64,000 bases of DNA, taken from positions 1 to 64,000 of the forward strand of contig NZ_CAMYMK010000002.1 in NCBI RefSeq assembly GCF_947259545.1, read 5' to 3'. Position numbers and translations under genes: made by a program. Positions within the stretch are counted from its first letter, which is position 1, and each line of letters starts with the position of its first letter. This document shows, piece by piece, positions 1 through 9,895 of this stretch. The DNA is from an uncultured Marinobacter sp. (GTDB lineage: Bacteria; Pseudomonadota; Gammaproteobacteria; Pseudomonadales; Oleiphilaceae). The notes under the pieces were generated by a model. It was not told the origin of the DNA. It saw only the letters and a list, made by a program, of their open reading frames with translations, and ran no database searches.

Positions 1-167
1 AAATGCCTGACCACCCCCTGATCGGCTACCATCTTTGGTTATTCTGAGAAGTATGGGTTGGTTTGCGTTATTGCCTTTCCTGTCTTTAATTCGGCGTCGG
101 TGGAACTTTTTGCGTACGCTGGGTCATAATCAGTTCCAGAATTAACTAACAAAACCGGAGACAGTCG

Positions 168-803
168 ATGTTTAGAAGTCTGAGTACTGCAGTCACCTTT
201 CTGGCGGCCTTCGCCATAGCTGGCCAGGTCAATGCGGCCGAGTGGCAGGAGGGCACTCACTATCGGGAGCTGAGTTCTCCGGTCCGTACCGACAGCAGCG
301 AGAGTATCGAGGTGGCAGAGGTGTTCTGGTATGGCTGCCCCCATTGTTATACGTTCAAGCCGATGATAGAGGCCTGGGCTGAGGATCGCCCGGATGACGT
401 TGACTATGTACAGATTCCGGCGGCCCTGGGCAAATCCTGGGTGCCTCACGCCAAGGCGTTCTACGCGCTGGAAGCCATGGGTGAGCGGGACAAGGTTCAC
501 GATGCCCTGTTCGATGCCCTGGCCGGCGAGCGGCGGCCGTTGAATTCCGGAGAAGCGCTGGCGGAATTCGTCAGTGGTCATGGCGTGGATGGTGAACAGT
601 TCCTCGAGAACTACAACAGCTTCGGGGTCAACATGCGGATGCAGAAAGCCCAGGCTAAAATCCGCGGCGCGCGTATCACTGGTACACCGACTATGCTTGT
701 TAATGGTAAGTACACGGTCAGTGCCTCCATGGCGGGTGGCCATGAAGCGGTATTGGAGGTCGTTGACTATCTGATCGAGAAAGAGCGCGGCTCCGCAGAG
801 TAA
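168..803 (+). CDS. dsbA: Thiol:disulfide interchange protein DsbA
   Basis: Periplasmic oxidase that introduces disulfide bonds into exported proteins. The 211-residue product has a signal peptide ending around VNA/AEW (residues 21-26) and a thioredoxin fold with an inserted helical domain. The active site C57-P-H-C60 lies in WYGCPHCYTF, and the cis-proline loop GTPTM is near residue 174. Length is typical for DsbA. An AG-rich ribosome site (ccggagaca) precedes the ATG. The next gene, an EEP-family phosphatase on the same strand, starts 53 bases after the stop. One likely client in this window is LptD, which keeps several cysteines. Confidence 0.95.
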   Translation: MFRSLSTAVTFLAAFAIAGQVNAAEWQEGTHYRELSSPVRTDSSESIEVAEVFWYGCPHCYTFKPMIEAWAEDRPDDVDYVQIPAALGKSWVPHAKAFYALEAMGERDKVHDALFDALAGERRPLNSGEALAEFVSGHGVDGEQFLENYNSFGVNMRMQKAQAKIRGARITGTPTMLVNGKYTVSASMAGGHEAVLEVVDYLIEKERGSAE

Positions 804-856
804 ACAGGCGTTGTCGGGGTCCTGGAGTGTGCGTCACAGTCGGATGAGCCGGTAAC

Positions 857-1717
857 ATGTACAGACACATTCGCAAACAGCTGGATGGGCTTCTCCGACC
901 GACTGGAAAGCCCAGGGGGAGTTGCTCAGGGAGTGAGCATGTGCCCGAGTTTGAGCCTCACCGGCATATCCGGCTGCTGACCTTCAATATACAGGTGGGT
1001 ATCAATACCTCCTCTTATCGTCATTACCTGACCCGCAGCTGGCAGCATTTCCTGCCGCATCGCAACCGCATCGAGAATCTGGACCGCATTGCTACCCTGC
1101 TTCGGAATTACGATGTGGTAGCGCTGCAGGAATGTGATGGTGGCAGTCTGAGGAGTGGCTACATCAACCAGGTTCAGTATCTGGCGGAAGCGGCCGGTAT
1201 TCCATACTGGTACCAGCAACTGAACCGAAACCTCGGGCAGATCGCCCAACACAGCAACGGTTTGTTGAGTCGGTATCGGCCGCTGAGTGTAACCGAGCAC
1301 AGGTTGCCAGGACTGATTCCGGGGCGCGGTGCCATTATCGCCCGTTACGGTTCGGAGGATGATCCGTTGGTGCTGGTGATGATGCACCTGTCACTGAGTC
1401 GGGCGGCGCAGCAGCGTCAGTTGGGATACATCCGGGAGTTGATCGGTGATTATCAGCATGTGGTCTTGATGGGTGATATGAATAACCATGCGGAGGAGTT
1501 ACTGACGCAGACGCCGCTGAAGGAAACCGATCTGATTCCGCTGCCGGATACTGCTCACAGTTTTCCAAGCTGGAGGCCAGAGAAAGCCCTGGACCACATC
1601 CTGGTGAGTCCCAGTCTGGAAATTCGCCGCTCCGAAGTGGTCAGCTATCCAATGTCGGATCACTTGCCCATTGCCATGGATGTGGCCTTGCCGAAAGGCT
1701 ATCTTGAGGCCTTCTGA
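857..1717 (+). CDS. Endonuclease/exonuclease/phosphatase (EEP) family protein
   Basis: Metal-dependent phosphodiesterase-fold protein of 286 residues. The ordered EEP motifs are visible: LTFNIQVGI near residue 41, ALQECD near 90, MGDMNNHAEE near 205, the LDHILVS segment near 245 and the terminal SDHLPIAMDV. These supply the Asn, Glu, Asp-X-Asn and Asp-His catalytic residues. No signal peptide is seen, so it is probably cytosolic. The substrate cannot be read from sequence; nucleic acid, phospholipid and phosphoinositide are all possible in this superfamily. It is followed by a hairpin terminator shared with the convergent ribosomal protein genes. Confidence 0.85.
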   Translation: MYRHIRKQLDGLLRPTGKPRGSCSGSEHVPEFEPHRHIRLLTFNIQVGINTSSYRHYLTRSWQHFLPHRNRIENLDRIATLLRNYDVVALQECDGGSLRSGYINQVQYLAEAAGIPYWYQQLNRNLGQIAQHSNGLLSRYRPLSVTEHRLPGLIPGRGAIIARYGSEDDPLVLVMMHLSLSRAAQQRQLGYIRELIGDYQHVVLMGDMNNHAEELLTQTPLKETDLIPLPDTAHSFPSWRPEKALDHILVSPSLEIRRSEVVSYPMSDHLPIAMDVALPKGYLEAF

Positions 1718-1735
1718 GGTGACTTCCTGGCAATA

Positions 1736-1762
1736 AAAAACCCGGCACATGGCCGGGTTTTT
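1736..1762. terminator. Bidirectional intrinsic terminator
   Basis: Stem cccggc/gccggg around a 5-base loop, extended by A5 on the left and T5 on the right, so it has a U-tract in both directions. It lies between the convergent EEP gene and rpmG. Confidence 0.85.
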
Positions 1763-1780
1763 CAGGTTGCCAGATCGCAA

Positions 1781-1936
1781 TTACTTGATCTTGGCTTCCT
1801 TGTACGCAACGTGCTTGCGGACAACCGGATCGTACTTCTTGATCTCGATCTTTTCCGGAGTGTTACGCTTGTTCTTGTTGGTCGTATAGAAGTGACCAGT
1901 ACCTGCTGATGAAACCAGCTTGATTTTCTCGCGCAT
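1781..1936 (-). CDS. rpmG: 50S ribosomal protein L33
   Basis: Small 51-residue basic protein of the large ribosomal subunit. It starts [19 protein letters not shown] and ends with [11 protein letters not shown], a typical bacterial L33. No zinc-binding cysteines are present, so it is the cysteine-free form. It lies 11 bases downstream of rpmB in the usual rpmB-rpmG order and stops just before a bidirectional terminator. Confidence 0.97.
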   Translation of the reverse strand: MREKIKLVSSAGTGHFYTTNKNKRNTPEKIEIKKYDPVVRKHVAYKEAKIK

Positions 1937-1947
1937 GATGCGGCTCC

Positions 1948-2184
1948 TTAAACTTTCTCGCCGCGGGCACGAAGATCGGCCAGCACAGCGTCAATGCCTT
2001 TTTTGTCGATGATGCGCATGCCCTTGGTGGAAACGCGCAGCTTCACGAAACGCTTCTCTGATTCAACCCAGAAGCGGTGGTTCTGCAGATTCGGCAGAAA
2101 GCGACGACGGGTGTGATTCATCGCGTGGGATACATTGTTACCGGTGACCGGACGCTTACCGGTAACCTGACAAACTCTGGACAT
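1948..2184 (-). CDS. rpmB: 50S ribosomal protein L28
   Basis: 78-residue L28 starting [20 protein letters not shown], with the conserved [12 protein letters not shown] segment. Family length is exact. The longer upstream frame was rejected because the ATG at 2184 has a good ribosome site (ggaggcaagt) and gives the canonical N-terminus. It is transcribed with rpmG. An AT-rich stretch (cgtatattaag) about 25-45 bases upstream is a plausible promoter -10 region. Confidence 0.97.
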   Translation of the reverse strand: MSRVCQVTGKRPVTGNNVSHAMNHTRRRFLPNLQNHRFWVESEKRFVKLRVSTKGMRIIDKKGIDAVLADLRARGEKV

Positions 2185-2378
2185 ACTTGCCTCCGACCTG
2201 AGCAATGGTCTTAATATACGAATTCGTTTAATCGCGCCTCTGGTTGCTACTTGCGCCTCAAAATGCACGCTGCTCGCCAGACGCCGCCAGAAAGGGACGC
2301 TTTTATACCAGAACTGGCCCCCCAACGCAAAAAATTGTTGGGAATTTGGCCAGTTTTTTCGATCTGGCCCAGGCTGGC

Positions 2379-3053
2379 TTACATCAGTCCCCGTTCAGCC
2401 AGGGATATTACCTCACCGTGGCCGATAACCATATGGTCAAGAACCCTGATATCCACCAGGCCAAGAGCCTCTTTGAGGCGTCCGGTCAGGGCAATATCTG
2501 CCTGACTGGGCTCGGCAACACCGGATGGATGGTTGTGGGCAAAAATGACCGCAGCGGCATTATACTCCAAAGCCTGCCGGACTACCTCCCTCGGATACAC
2601 TGCGGCACCATCAATGGTGCCGCGAAAAAGTTCGCTGTACTGGATCACGCGGTGCCGGTTGTCCAGAAACAGGCCGGCGAACACCTCATGGGGGTAGGTG
2701 CCCAGTCGACTGCACAGGAATCGCCGGGTGTCCGTCGGGGACCGTAGGGGGTCCCCCTGTCTGAGGGGCTCATCCATCACTCTTTGCGCCATTTCCATGG
2801 CGGCCTGTACCTGGGCGTATTTCGCCGTCCCGAGGCCTTTGACGTCACAGAACTGGCGCCGGGAGGCAGTCATCAGGCCGCGGAGACCGCCAAAGGTATC
2901 AATGAGGTGTCGCGCCAGTTCCATGACCGGCATGCCGGCGGTGCCGGTGCGAAGAAAGATGGCCAGTAATTCGGCATCGGAGAGACTGTCGGGGCCATGG
3001 GCCAGCAGCCGTTCCCGCGGGCGCTCGTCCGCAGGCCAGGGATGGGTTGTCAT
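2379..3053 (-). CDS. radC: RadC family JAB/MPN domain protein
   Basis: 224 residues, the normal RadC length. An N-terminal helix-hairpin-helix-like region is followed by a JAB1/MPN metal site with HNHPSG and a downstream Asp. The name is historical; a role in DNA repair is not established for the family. The start at [16 protein letters not shown] was chosen over a frame 22 residues longer because it gives family length and the conserved N-terminus. It is divergent from coaBC, the same arrangement as in Pseudomonas. Confidence 0.93.
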   Translation of the reverse strand: MTTHPWPADERPRERLLAHGPDSLSDAELLAIFLRTGTAGMPVMELARHLIDTFGGLRGLMTASRRQFCDVKGLGTAKYAQVQAAMEMAQRVMDEPLRQGDPLRSPTDTRRFLCSRLGTYPHEVFAGLFLDNRHRVIQYSELFRGTIDGAAVYPREVVRQALEYNAAAVIFAHNHPSGVAEPSQADIALTGRLKEALGLVDIRVLDHMVIGHGEVISLAERGLM

Positions 3054-3218
3054 GATTGCGTCCTTGCTGTTTTTAGGCGTTGGCTTGAAAACCGTGGCGG
3101 CGCTCCCTGCGCAGGCCACTGAAATCCAGGCGGAAGTCTAGCATGGGATGCAGGCTGCCGGCAGACGTCTGCCGTGCTATCTTATAGACCTTTTATTTTT
3201 GCCGGATACGGAGCAATT

Positions 3219-4406
3219 ATGGCCGCGAAACGAATTCTGCTGGGGATTACCGGTGGTATTGCAGCCTACAAGAGTGCGGAACTGGTGCGGTTGTTGAAGA
3301 AAGCCGGGCACCAGGTACGTGTGGTGATGACCCGGGGCGCCGAGGCGTTCGTGACGCCAATGACCTTTCAGGCGCTCAGTGGCGAACCGGTACGGACGTC
3401 ACTGCTGGATCCGGAAGCGGAGCAGGGCATGGGACACATTGAGCTGGCCAAGTGGGCGGATCAGGTGGTCATTGCCCCGGCGACTGCTGACTTTATTGCT
3501 CGCCTGGCCCAGGGTATGGCGGACGATCTGCTAACCACGCTTTGTTGTGCTACTGAAGCGCCAATCGTTGTGGCGCCAGCAATGAATCAGGCGATGTGGA
3601 ATAACCACCGGACCCGTCGCAACATCGGATTGCTGGAATCGGATCCGCAAGTCACGCTCTGGGGGCCGGATCAGGGTTCCCAGGCCTGCGGGGATACCGG
3701 GCCCGGCCGTATGCTGGAGCCCCAGGAATTATTTGAACGCATTACTGCAGTCTGCACCGGCCCTCTGTCGGGCAAGCGGGTCGTTATTACTGCCGGCCCG
3801 ACCCGTGAACCCATCGATCCGGTCCGCTACATCAGTAACCACAGTTCCGGGAAAATGGGGTATGCCATCGCTGCTGCCGCCAGGGATGCCGGCGCTCAGG
3901 TGGTGCTGGTCAGCGGGCCGGTGTCGATCCCGGCGCCCACCGGTGTGGACGTGCGTGCGGTGGTTACCGCCGAGGATATGCTGGCGGCCGCCGGGCAGGC
4001 GGTAGGTGAGGGCTGTGATGTGTTCATCGCCACCGCTGCGGTAGCCGATTACCGGCCGGATAACTGTGCCGGTGACAAAATCAAGAAAACGAGCGAGGAC
4101 ATGTCACTGGCGCTGGTGCGCAATCCCGATACCCTGGCCACCATCGCGGCCCGTCCCGATGCCCCATTTACGGTGGGTTTCGCGGCTGAAACCCGCGACG
4201 TGGAACACTATGCCCGGGACAAGATGCAGCGCAAGAAGCTCAACATGATTGTGGCCAACGACGTATCGGCGCCCGGGATCGGATTCAACAGCGATGATAA
4301 TGCCGTCACGGTGTTCTGGCGGTCGGGGCAGCAGGCCCTCGGGCCAGAAAGCAAAACGGGCATCGCTCGCCAGTTGGTGGCACTGATTGCCGAACAGATT
4401 CAATGA
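3219..4406 (+). CDS. coaBC: Bifunctional phosphopantothenoylcysteine decarboxylase / phosphopantothenate-cysteine ligase
   Basis: Coenzyme A synthesis, two consecutive steps. The 395-residue protein has an N-terminal CoaC flavoprotein domain (residues 1 to about 185) with the active-site region [11 protein letters not shown], the substrate-clamp APAMNQAMW and the cysteine motif [11 protein letters not shown]. The C-terminal CoaB ligase has [19 protein letters not shown] and DKIKK. The ATG at 3219 follows cggag, gives family length and was preferred over the start at 3174. Its stop overlaps the extended dut frame, so coaBC and dut are translationally close. Confidence 0.95.
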   Translation: MAAKRILLGITGGIAAYKSAELVRLLKKAGHQVRVVMTRGAEAFVTPMTFQALSGEPVRTSLLDPEAEQGMGHIELAKWADQVVIAPATADFIARLAQGMADDLLTTLCCATEAPIVVAPAMNQAMWNNHRTRRNIGLLESDPQVTLWGPDQGSQACGDTGPGRMLEPQELFERITAVCTGPLSGKRVVITAGPTREPIDPVRYISNHSSGKMGYAIAAAARDAGAQVVLVSGPVSIPAPTGVDVRAVVTAEDMLAAAGQAVGEGCDVFIATAAVADYRPDNCAGDKIKKTSEDMSLALVRNPDTLATIAARPDAPFTVGFAAETRDVEHYARDKMQRKKLNMIVANDVSAPGIGFNSDDNAVTVFWRSGQQALGPESKTGIARQLVALIAEQIQ

Positions 4407-4429
4407 CAGACCTTCGCACAGGAAACTCC

Positions 4430-4891
4430 ATGACACGACAAACTTTCCAGGTCCGCATTCTGGACCCACGCATCGGGGACAGCATTGCGTTTCCGGAATA
4501 CGCCACGACCGGATCGGCAGGACTGGACCTGAGGGCTTGCCTGGACGAGCCGTTAACCCTGAAGCCCGGGGATACCCAGCTGATCAGGACCGGGCTGTCC
4601 ATCCATATTGCCGATCCATCACTGGCGGCGATGATTCTGCCCCGCAGCGGTCTGGGGCATAAACACGGTATCGTACTGGGCAATCTGGTGGGGCTGATCG
4701 ATTCCGATTACCAGGGAGAGCTGATGGTGTCCTGCTGGAACCGGGGGCAAAGCGAGTTCACCGTGGATGTCGGGGAGCGTCTGGCACAGCTGGTGCTGGT
4801 GCCGGTGGTGCAGGCCGATTTCGAAGTGGTGGAGTCGTTCGATGCCAGCGCCCGCGGCGCCGGTGGCTTTGGGTCAACGGGGACACGCTGA
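4430..4891 (+). CDS. dut: dUTP diphosphatase
   Basis: Hydrolyses dUTP to dUMP, keeping uracil out of DNA and supplying thymidylate synthesis. All five trimeric dUTPase motifs are seen in the 153-residue product: [45 protein letters not shown] and the C-terminal [10 protein letters not shown]. The ATG at 4430 has aggaaactcc in front of it. An ATG at 4403 overlapping the coaBC stop would add nine residues and lacks a comparable site. It is part of the coaBC-dut-algC-argB order. Confidence 0.95.
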   Translation: MTRQTFQVRILDPRIGDSIAFPEYATTGSAGLDLRACLDEPLTLKPGDTQLIRTGLSIHIADPSLAAMILPRSGLGHKHGIVLGNLVGLIDSDYQGELMVSCWNRGQSEFTVDVGERLAQLVLVPVVQADFEVVESFDASARGAGGFGSTGTR

Positions 4892-4997
4892 CGGGGTAGC
4901 GGAGCCGGTAACAGTCTGTAAACGCGGAGACATTGCCCGACGTCTATACTTGGGTGACTCATTGCCGCGGGCGAATACTATAAGTGCAGGATGGACT

Positions 4998-7631
4998 ATG
5001 AAGCTGGGTAGGAAGAAATCAGACGAGGCTGTTGCGGAGACAGCGGGTCAGCCGGCTGGCAAACAGAAGCCGAAGAGCCAGGAAGCCAAAGGGCCTCGCT
5101 TGAAACGGCTGGGGGCTGTGGCCGGTGTCCAGGCAGTCGCCGTACTGGTGGCTGGGGTACTGTCAGTGGCGCTGCTTTATCTGTTGGTGCTCGAACCCGC
5201 GGAGTCGCGTCGCGCCGAGCGGCAGGCCGCCCAGGAAGTTGAAGCCGCCACCACCCGGATCAATCAGCGTCTTGCCGTCTTGCAATCCGCGGTAGAGGGC
5301 TTGGCAGCCCAACGCCATGTCCGTGAGGCCCTGGTCAGTCGGGAGGGGATAGAAACGGTAGCTGAGGAGCTTGGCCAAACTCTACCGGGCGTGCGGGCGG
5401 TGCATCTTTTTCCCTACGGCGATATCCCGCGCAGCACCAGCGGCTCTGACACCCTGGGCTTTGCCGGCCTGGACCTGGCCCGTCGCGCTGAATCCGGCAA
5501 GCCGCTGCACCCCGATGCCTTCCCGCGAGACAGCCAGTGGTATTTCCAGATGGCGGCCTCCATCCGCAAGCCCGGTAACCGGGCCCTGGCGGGGAGCATG
5601 TTGGTGGTATTTGATGTGTCCGAATTGCGGCCTCTGCTGGCGGTGATTAATCGTGAGCTGGGCGGCAAAATGGCGCTGGTACAAAGTATCAATGGCTCTT
5701 CCCGTGTGGTGGCAAGCAATGGTTCTGGTGGCGGAGAAGCGGTGGAGCGGCCACTGGCTACCCCGGGTTGGTCTCTCAGTTACCAGCCTGCGTCGGTGCC
5801 GGCGCCGGTCATTAATACCGTCCTGGCCATGATCCTGGTTCTGACTCCCGCCCTGATTGCCGCCATCGTGGTCTGGGTGTTGCTGGGGAATGCCCAGCGC
5901 AGTCTTCGTCAGGATGTATTGGTACTGACCCAGTGGGCCCATAAGGTGTTCGGTGGTGAGCGGCTCAAGCTGCCGGCATTGAAATGGGACCTGGTGTCAT
6001 CCATCGGTGAGGTAATCCATCGCCTGTCGCGGATGGTGGATAAGCGAGTGGCAAAGGCGGCGGACTCCTCGCGTTCCCGCGTTCCGGCGGAAAATGCCGG
6101 TACTGCCGAGGAACCGTTGTTCCAGGAAAAGGACATGCTGGATATCGACATGCTGGACGGTGACGATGATGTCCTGGGGCTCGGAGGCGGTGCTGATGCG
6201 GACCAGGCGAGTGGCTCGGAACAATCCCCGGCAGTGGAGGAAGTGGCGCTCCCCCAGGTCGACATACCCGCGGGTATCTTCCGCGCCTATGACATTCGCG
6301 GTATTGTCGGCGAAACCCTGTCTCCGGAGATCGTCAACGTTATTGGTCGGGCTATCGGCAGCGAAGCATTGGAGCGCGGCATCGACAGTCTCTGTATCGG
6401 ATATGATGGCCGGCATTCGAGCCCGGATCTGGCCGATGCCCTTGCCAGGGGAGTTATGTCCGCTGGCTGTAACGTGATTCACGTGGGTGCCGTACCCACG
6501 CCGGTCCTGTATTTCGCCACCCATCACCTGCAAACCGGATCTGGTGTGATGGTGACCGGAAGCCACAACCCCGCCAACTATAACGGCCTGAAAATCATGC
6601 TGGGTGGTGACACGCTCTCCGGGGACGCCATCCAGAAGCTTTACCAGCGCACCCAGACCGGCGACATGGTCAGCGGTCAGGGTGCGCAATCGTCGGAAGA
6701 TGTACGCCGTGCCTATCTGGACAGGATCGTCGGGGATATTGCTGTGGCGGCACCATTGAAGGTGGTACTGGATGCCGGCAATGGTATTGCTGGTGAGTTG
6801 GCCCCCATATTGGTGGAAGAACTTGGCTGCGAGGTGGTGCCCCTCTACTGCGAGGTGGATGGAGACTTCCCCAACCATCATCCTGACCCCGGCAAACCCG
6901 ACAACCTGGTGGACCTGATTGAGCGTGTGAAGACCGAACGGGCGGATATTGGCCTGGCGTTTGATGGTGATGGTGATCGCCTGGGTGTGGTCACCAACAG
7001 TGGCAAGATTATCTGGCCGGACCGGCTGTTGATGCTGTTTGCCAGGGACGTTGTGTCCCGTAATCCCGGTTCCGATGTGTTGTATGATGTGAAGTGCAGC
7101 CGTCGCTTGGCGGGTGTGATTTCCGAAGCCGGTGGCCGTCCCATTATGTGGAAGACCGGGCACTCCCTGATGAAGGCCAAAATGAAGGAAAGCGGGGCGT
7201 TGCTCGCCGGGGAAATGAGCGGCCACATCTTCTTTGGCGAACGGTGGTACGGCTTTGATGATGGCCTTTATTCGGCCGCTCGCCTGCTTGAGATTCTGGG
7301 CGTTGAGGATCGCCACAGTGATGAGGTCTTCGAGGATTTCCCGGAAGATATCAGTACCCCGGAACTGAATGTCGAGGTCACCGAAGACAACAAGTTCCAG
7401 CTGGTGGAGCGTCTCGCCAGTGAGGGTAGTTTCGGCGATGGCAGCATCAGCACCATTGACGGCATCCGGGTGGATTACGCCGATGGCTGGGGGCTTTGCC
7501 GCGCCTCCAATACCACGCCGGTTCTGGTGCTCCGCTTTGAGGCGGAAACCGAAGAGGCGCTCGAGCGGATCAAGGGCGTTTTCCAGGATCAGTTGCAGAA
7601 AGTGGCACCTGACCTACACACAGATTTTTAA
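4998..7631 (+). CDS. algC: Phosphomannomutase/phosphoglucomutase AlgC with N-terminal membrane module
   Basis: Interconverts mannose or glucose 6- and 1-phosphates for polysaccharide and LPS precursors. The 877-residue protein has two parts. Residues 1 to about 415 carry a cytoplasmic basic start, a membrane helix near 43-61, a probable periplasmic sensor-like segment, a second helix near 272-298 and an acidic linker. Residues from about 420 are a complete four-domain mutase: FRAYDIRG, catalytic Ser522 in TGSHNP, metal loop DGDGDR near 656, sugar-binding GEMSGH near 738 and phosphate-binding RASNTTP near 835. The start at 4998 follows gcagga. From general knowledge, long AlgC forms are annotated in Pseudomonas. 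Confidence 0.9.
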   Translation: MKLGRKKSDEAVAETAGQPAGKQKPKSQEAKGPRLKRLGAVAGVQAVAVLVAGVLSVALLYLLVLEPAESRRAERQAAQEVEAATTRINQRLAVLQSAVEGLAAQRHVREALVSREGIETVAEELGQTLPGVRAVHLFPYGDIPRSTSGSDTLGFAGLDLARRAESGKPLHPDAFPRDSQWYFQMAASIRKPGNRALAGSMLVVFDVSELRPLLAVINRELGGKMALVQSINGSSRVVASNGSGGGEAVERPLATPGWSLSYQPASVPAPVINTVLAMILVLTPALIAAIVVWVLLGNAQRSLRQDVLVLTQWAHKVFGGERLKLPALKWDLVSSIGEVIHRLSRMVDKRVAKAADSSRSRVPAENAGTAEEPLFQEKDMLDIDMLDGDDDVLGLGGGADADQASGSEQSPAVEEVALPQVDIPAGIFRAYDIRGIVGETLSPEIVNVIGRAIGSEALERGIDSLCIGYDGRHSSPDLADALARGVMSAGCNVIHVGAVPTPVLYFATHHLQTGSGVMVTGSHNPANYNGLKIMLGGDTLSGDAIQKLYQRTQTGDMVSGQGAQSSEDVRRAYLDRIVGDIAVAAPLKVVLDAGNGIAGELAPILVEELGCEVVPLYCEVDGDFPNHHPDPGKPDNLVDLIERVKTERADIGLAFDGDGDRLGVVTNSGKIIWPDRLLMLFARDVVSRNPGSDVLYDVKCSRRLAGVISEAGGRPIMWKTGHSLMKAKMKESGALLAGEMSGHIFFGERWYGFDDGLYSAARLLEILGVEDRHSDEVFEDFPEDISTPELNVEVTEDNKFQLVERLASEGSFGDGSISTIDGIRVDYADGWGLCRASNTTPVLVLRFEAETEEALERIKGVFQDQLQKVAPDLHTDF

Positions 7632-7646
7632 TAGACAGATTGTTAA

Positions 7647-8555
<909 letters not shown>

Positions 8556-8627
8556 AGCGGCCCTCCGTGCTGACATTTGGTGGTTCAGTTCGTCGGGCCA
8601 GTCCCGGCCGGACAAAAGGATAAATGA

Positions 8628-9869
8628 ATGAAACGCCTGCTGACCTTTATTGTTGTAGTGGTCCTGCTGGGCTGGCTGTTGTTCAAAGCGGCGGTCTGGT
8701 GGCTGGCTGACCAGCGTCTGGCCGAAGCCAGGGAAGCGGTTGAAAGTGTCGGAGTGATTGATCGCGGCACTATTCGTTCCGGAATCGAAGGCCGCTTGTT
8801 GCTGGCGGATGCCCGGTATCAGGATTTTCGTCTGGCACAGCCGGTCGAAATTGGGCGCCTGGCTTTTGATGCAGGCTCGCCATTGAACCTCCTCACGGCC
8901 TTGATGGACCCTGGCCGCTTGCCCGTGGCCTGGTCCCTGCGGGCGGAAAAGGTCGAACTGAGACTGGAAGCCTCAATGTTTCGCAACTGGGTCACCGCGT
9001 CCGGAGAAGCCAGTCAGGCGCTGTTTGCCCCCGTGTGTGGCCCGGACCATCGCCAACAGCTGGGCAGCGGAGACCTGGTTCGCATGGGGGTTGATGGCGT
9101 CACCGGTGAGGCGTTGATACGTCAGTATCCTGATCGGCTGTACCTGGAATTGACCACGGAAAGTACCGGCAGTCTGGAGGTGGAGTGGCCCGGGGCGCGG
9201 GTGGATATCATGAATCCCGAGCGACTGGTGCGTAGCGGAGAGGGGCCGATGGCGGTGACCATTCGCGACGGTGGTCTGATGCGTCGGATTGCAGCCTACT
9301 GTGCCCGTGAATCCTCGGTGGCGATGGATGAATGGACCCGTATCGTCATGGATGCCTTTCGGCAGGGGTTGAACTTGCGTGGCTACGAAGCCAGCGCCCA
9401 GTTGCTGGCACTCTACCGGCAGTGGTTGATCGAGGGTGGTGAACTGACACTGATGCTGAATCCCGATCAGCCAGTCTATGGCGTGCCAGTGCAGGGAACT
9501 GAGCAGGAGCGCGCCCCTGACCTGATGGTCAGTTACAATGGTCAGAAGGTGCCTGATGTGTATCTGGAGGAGGTTGAGCCGCCGGAGCCGACGGTTTCCG
9601 AGAAGTCCCTGCAGCCAGTGGTGCCGGAAGGCACGGACAATCAGGTGGCGGGTTGGTACCCGGCTGAACTGGCGGAAGCCGGACGTTGGGTCGGGCATAA
9701 TGTGAGAATTACTCTGTCCAACGACAATGTGGTTGAGGGCCGGCTGGCCAGTGTTGGCGAGCAGACCCTGGAGGTTGCCCGAACGGTTGGTGGGGGCGAG
9801 ATCGCCTACCCGATGACGATTCGTGCAATTGAAACATTTGAGGTCTGGCAGCGTGGCCAGATCCGGTGA
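8628..9869 (+). CDS. Membrane-anchored protein with C-terminal Sm-like segment
   Basis: I do not recognise a named family for the 413-residue product. An N-terminal hydrophobic helix (residues 4-24, FIVVVVLLGWLLF) suggests an inner-membrane anchor with a periplasmic or cytoplasmic body. The middle (about 40-290) is rich in beta-strand patterning with a Cys pair (PVCGPDH near 139, AYCARE near 224). The final 60 residues, GHNVRITLSNDNVVEGRLAS onward, resemble an Sm/LSm-type beta barrel (VxxxLxxGxxxxGxL pattern). A Pro-rich linker (PPEPTVSEKS) separates it. The stop overlaps a GTG of the argE frame, and the gene sits between argB and argE, so cotranscription is likely. Confidence 0.75.
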   Translation: MKRLLTFIVVVVLLGWLLFKAAVWWLADQRLAEAREAVESVGVIDRGTIRSGIEGRLLLADARYQDFRLAQPVEIGRLAFDAGSPLNLLTALMDPGRLPVAWSLRAEKVELRLEASMFRNWVTASGEASQALFAPVCGPDHRQQLGSGDLVRMGVDGVTGEALIRQYPDRLYLELTTESTGSLEVEWPGARVDIMNPERLVRSGEGPMAVTIRDGGLMRRIAAYCARESSVAMDEWTRIVMDAFRQGLNLRGYEASAQLLALYRQWLIEGGELTLMLNPDQPVYGVPVQGTEQERAPDLMVSYNGQKVPDVYLEEVEPPEPTVSEKSLQPVVPEGTDNQVAGWYPAELAEAGRWVGHNVRITLSNDNVVEGRLASVGEQTLEVARTVGGGEIAYPMTIRAIETFEVWQRGQIR

Positions 9870-9895
9870 CCCGGAACCGGGCCAGGAATCCGTTT

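Noticed and set aside
1..167. Tail of an upstream gene before dsbA
   Set aside because: Short frames close within the first 50 bases but none carries recognisable sequence, so no partial gene can be claimed.
5997..7316. 439-residue minus-strand open frame inside algC
   Set aside because: Antisense shadow of the mutase domain, without a ribosome site or family features.
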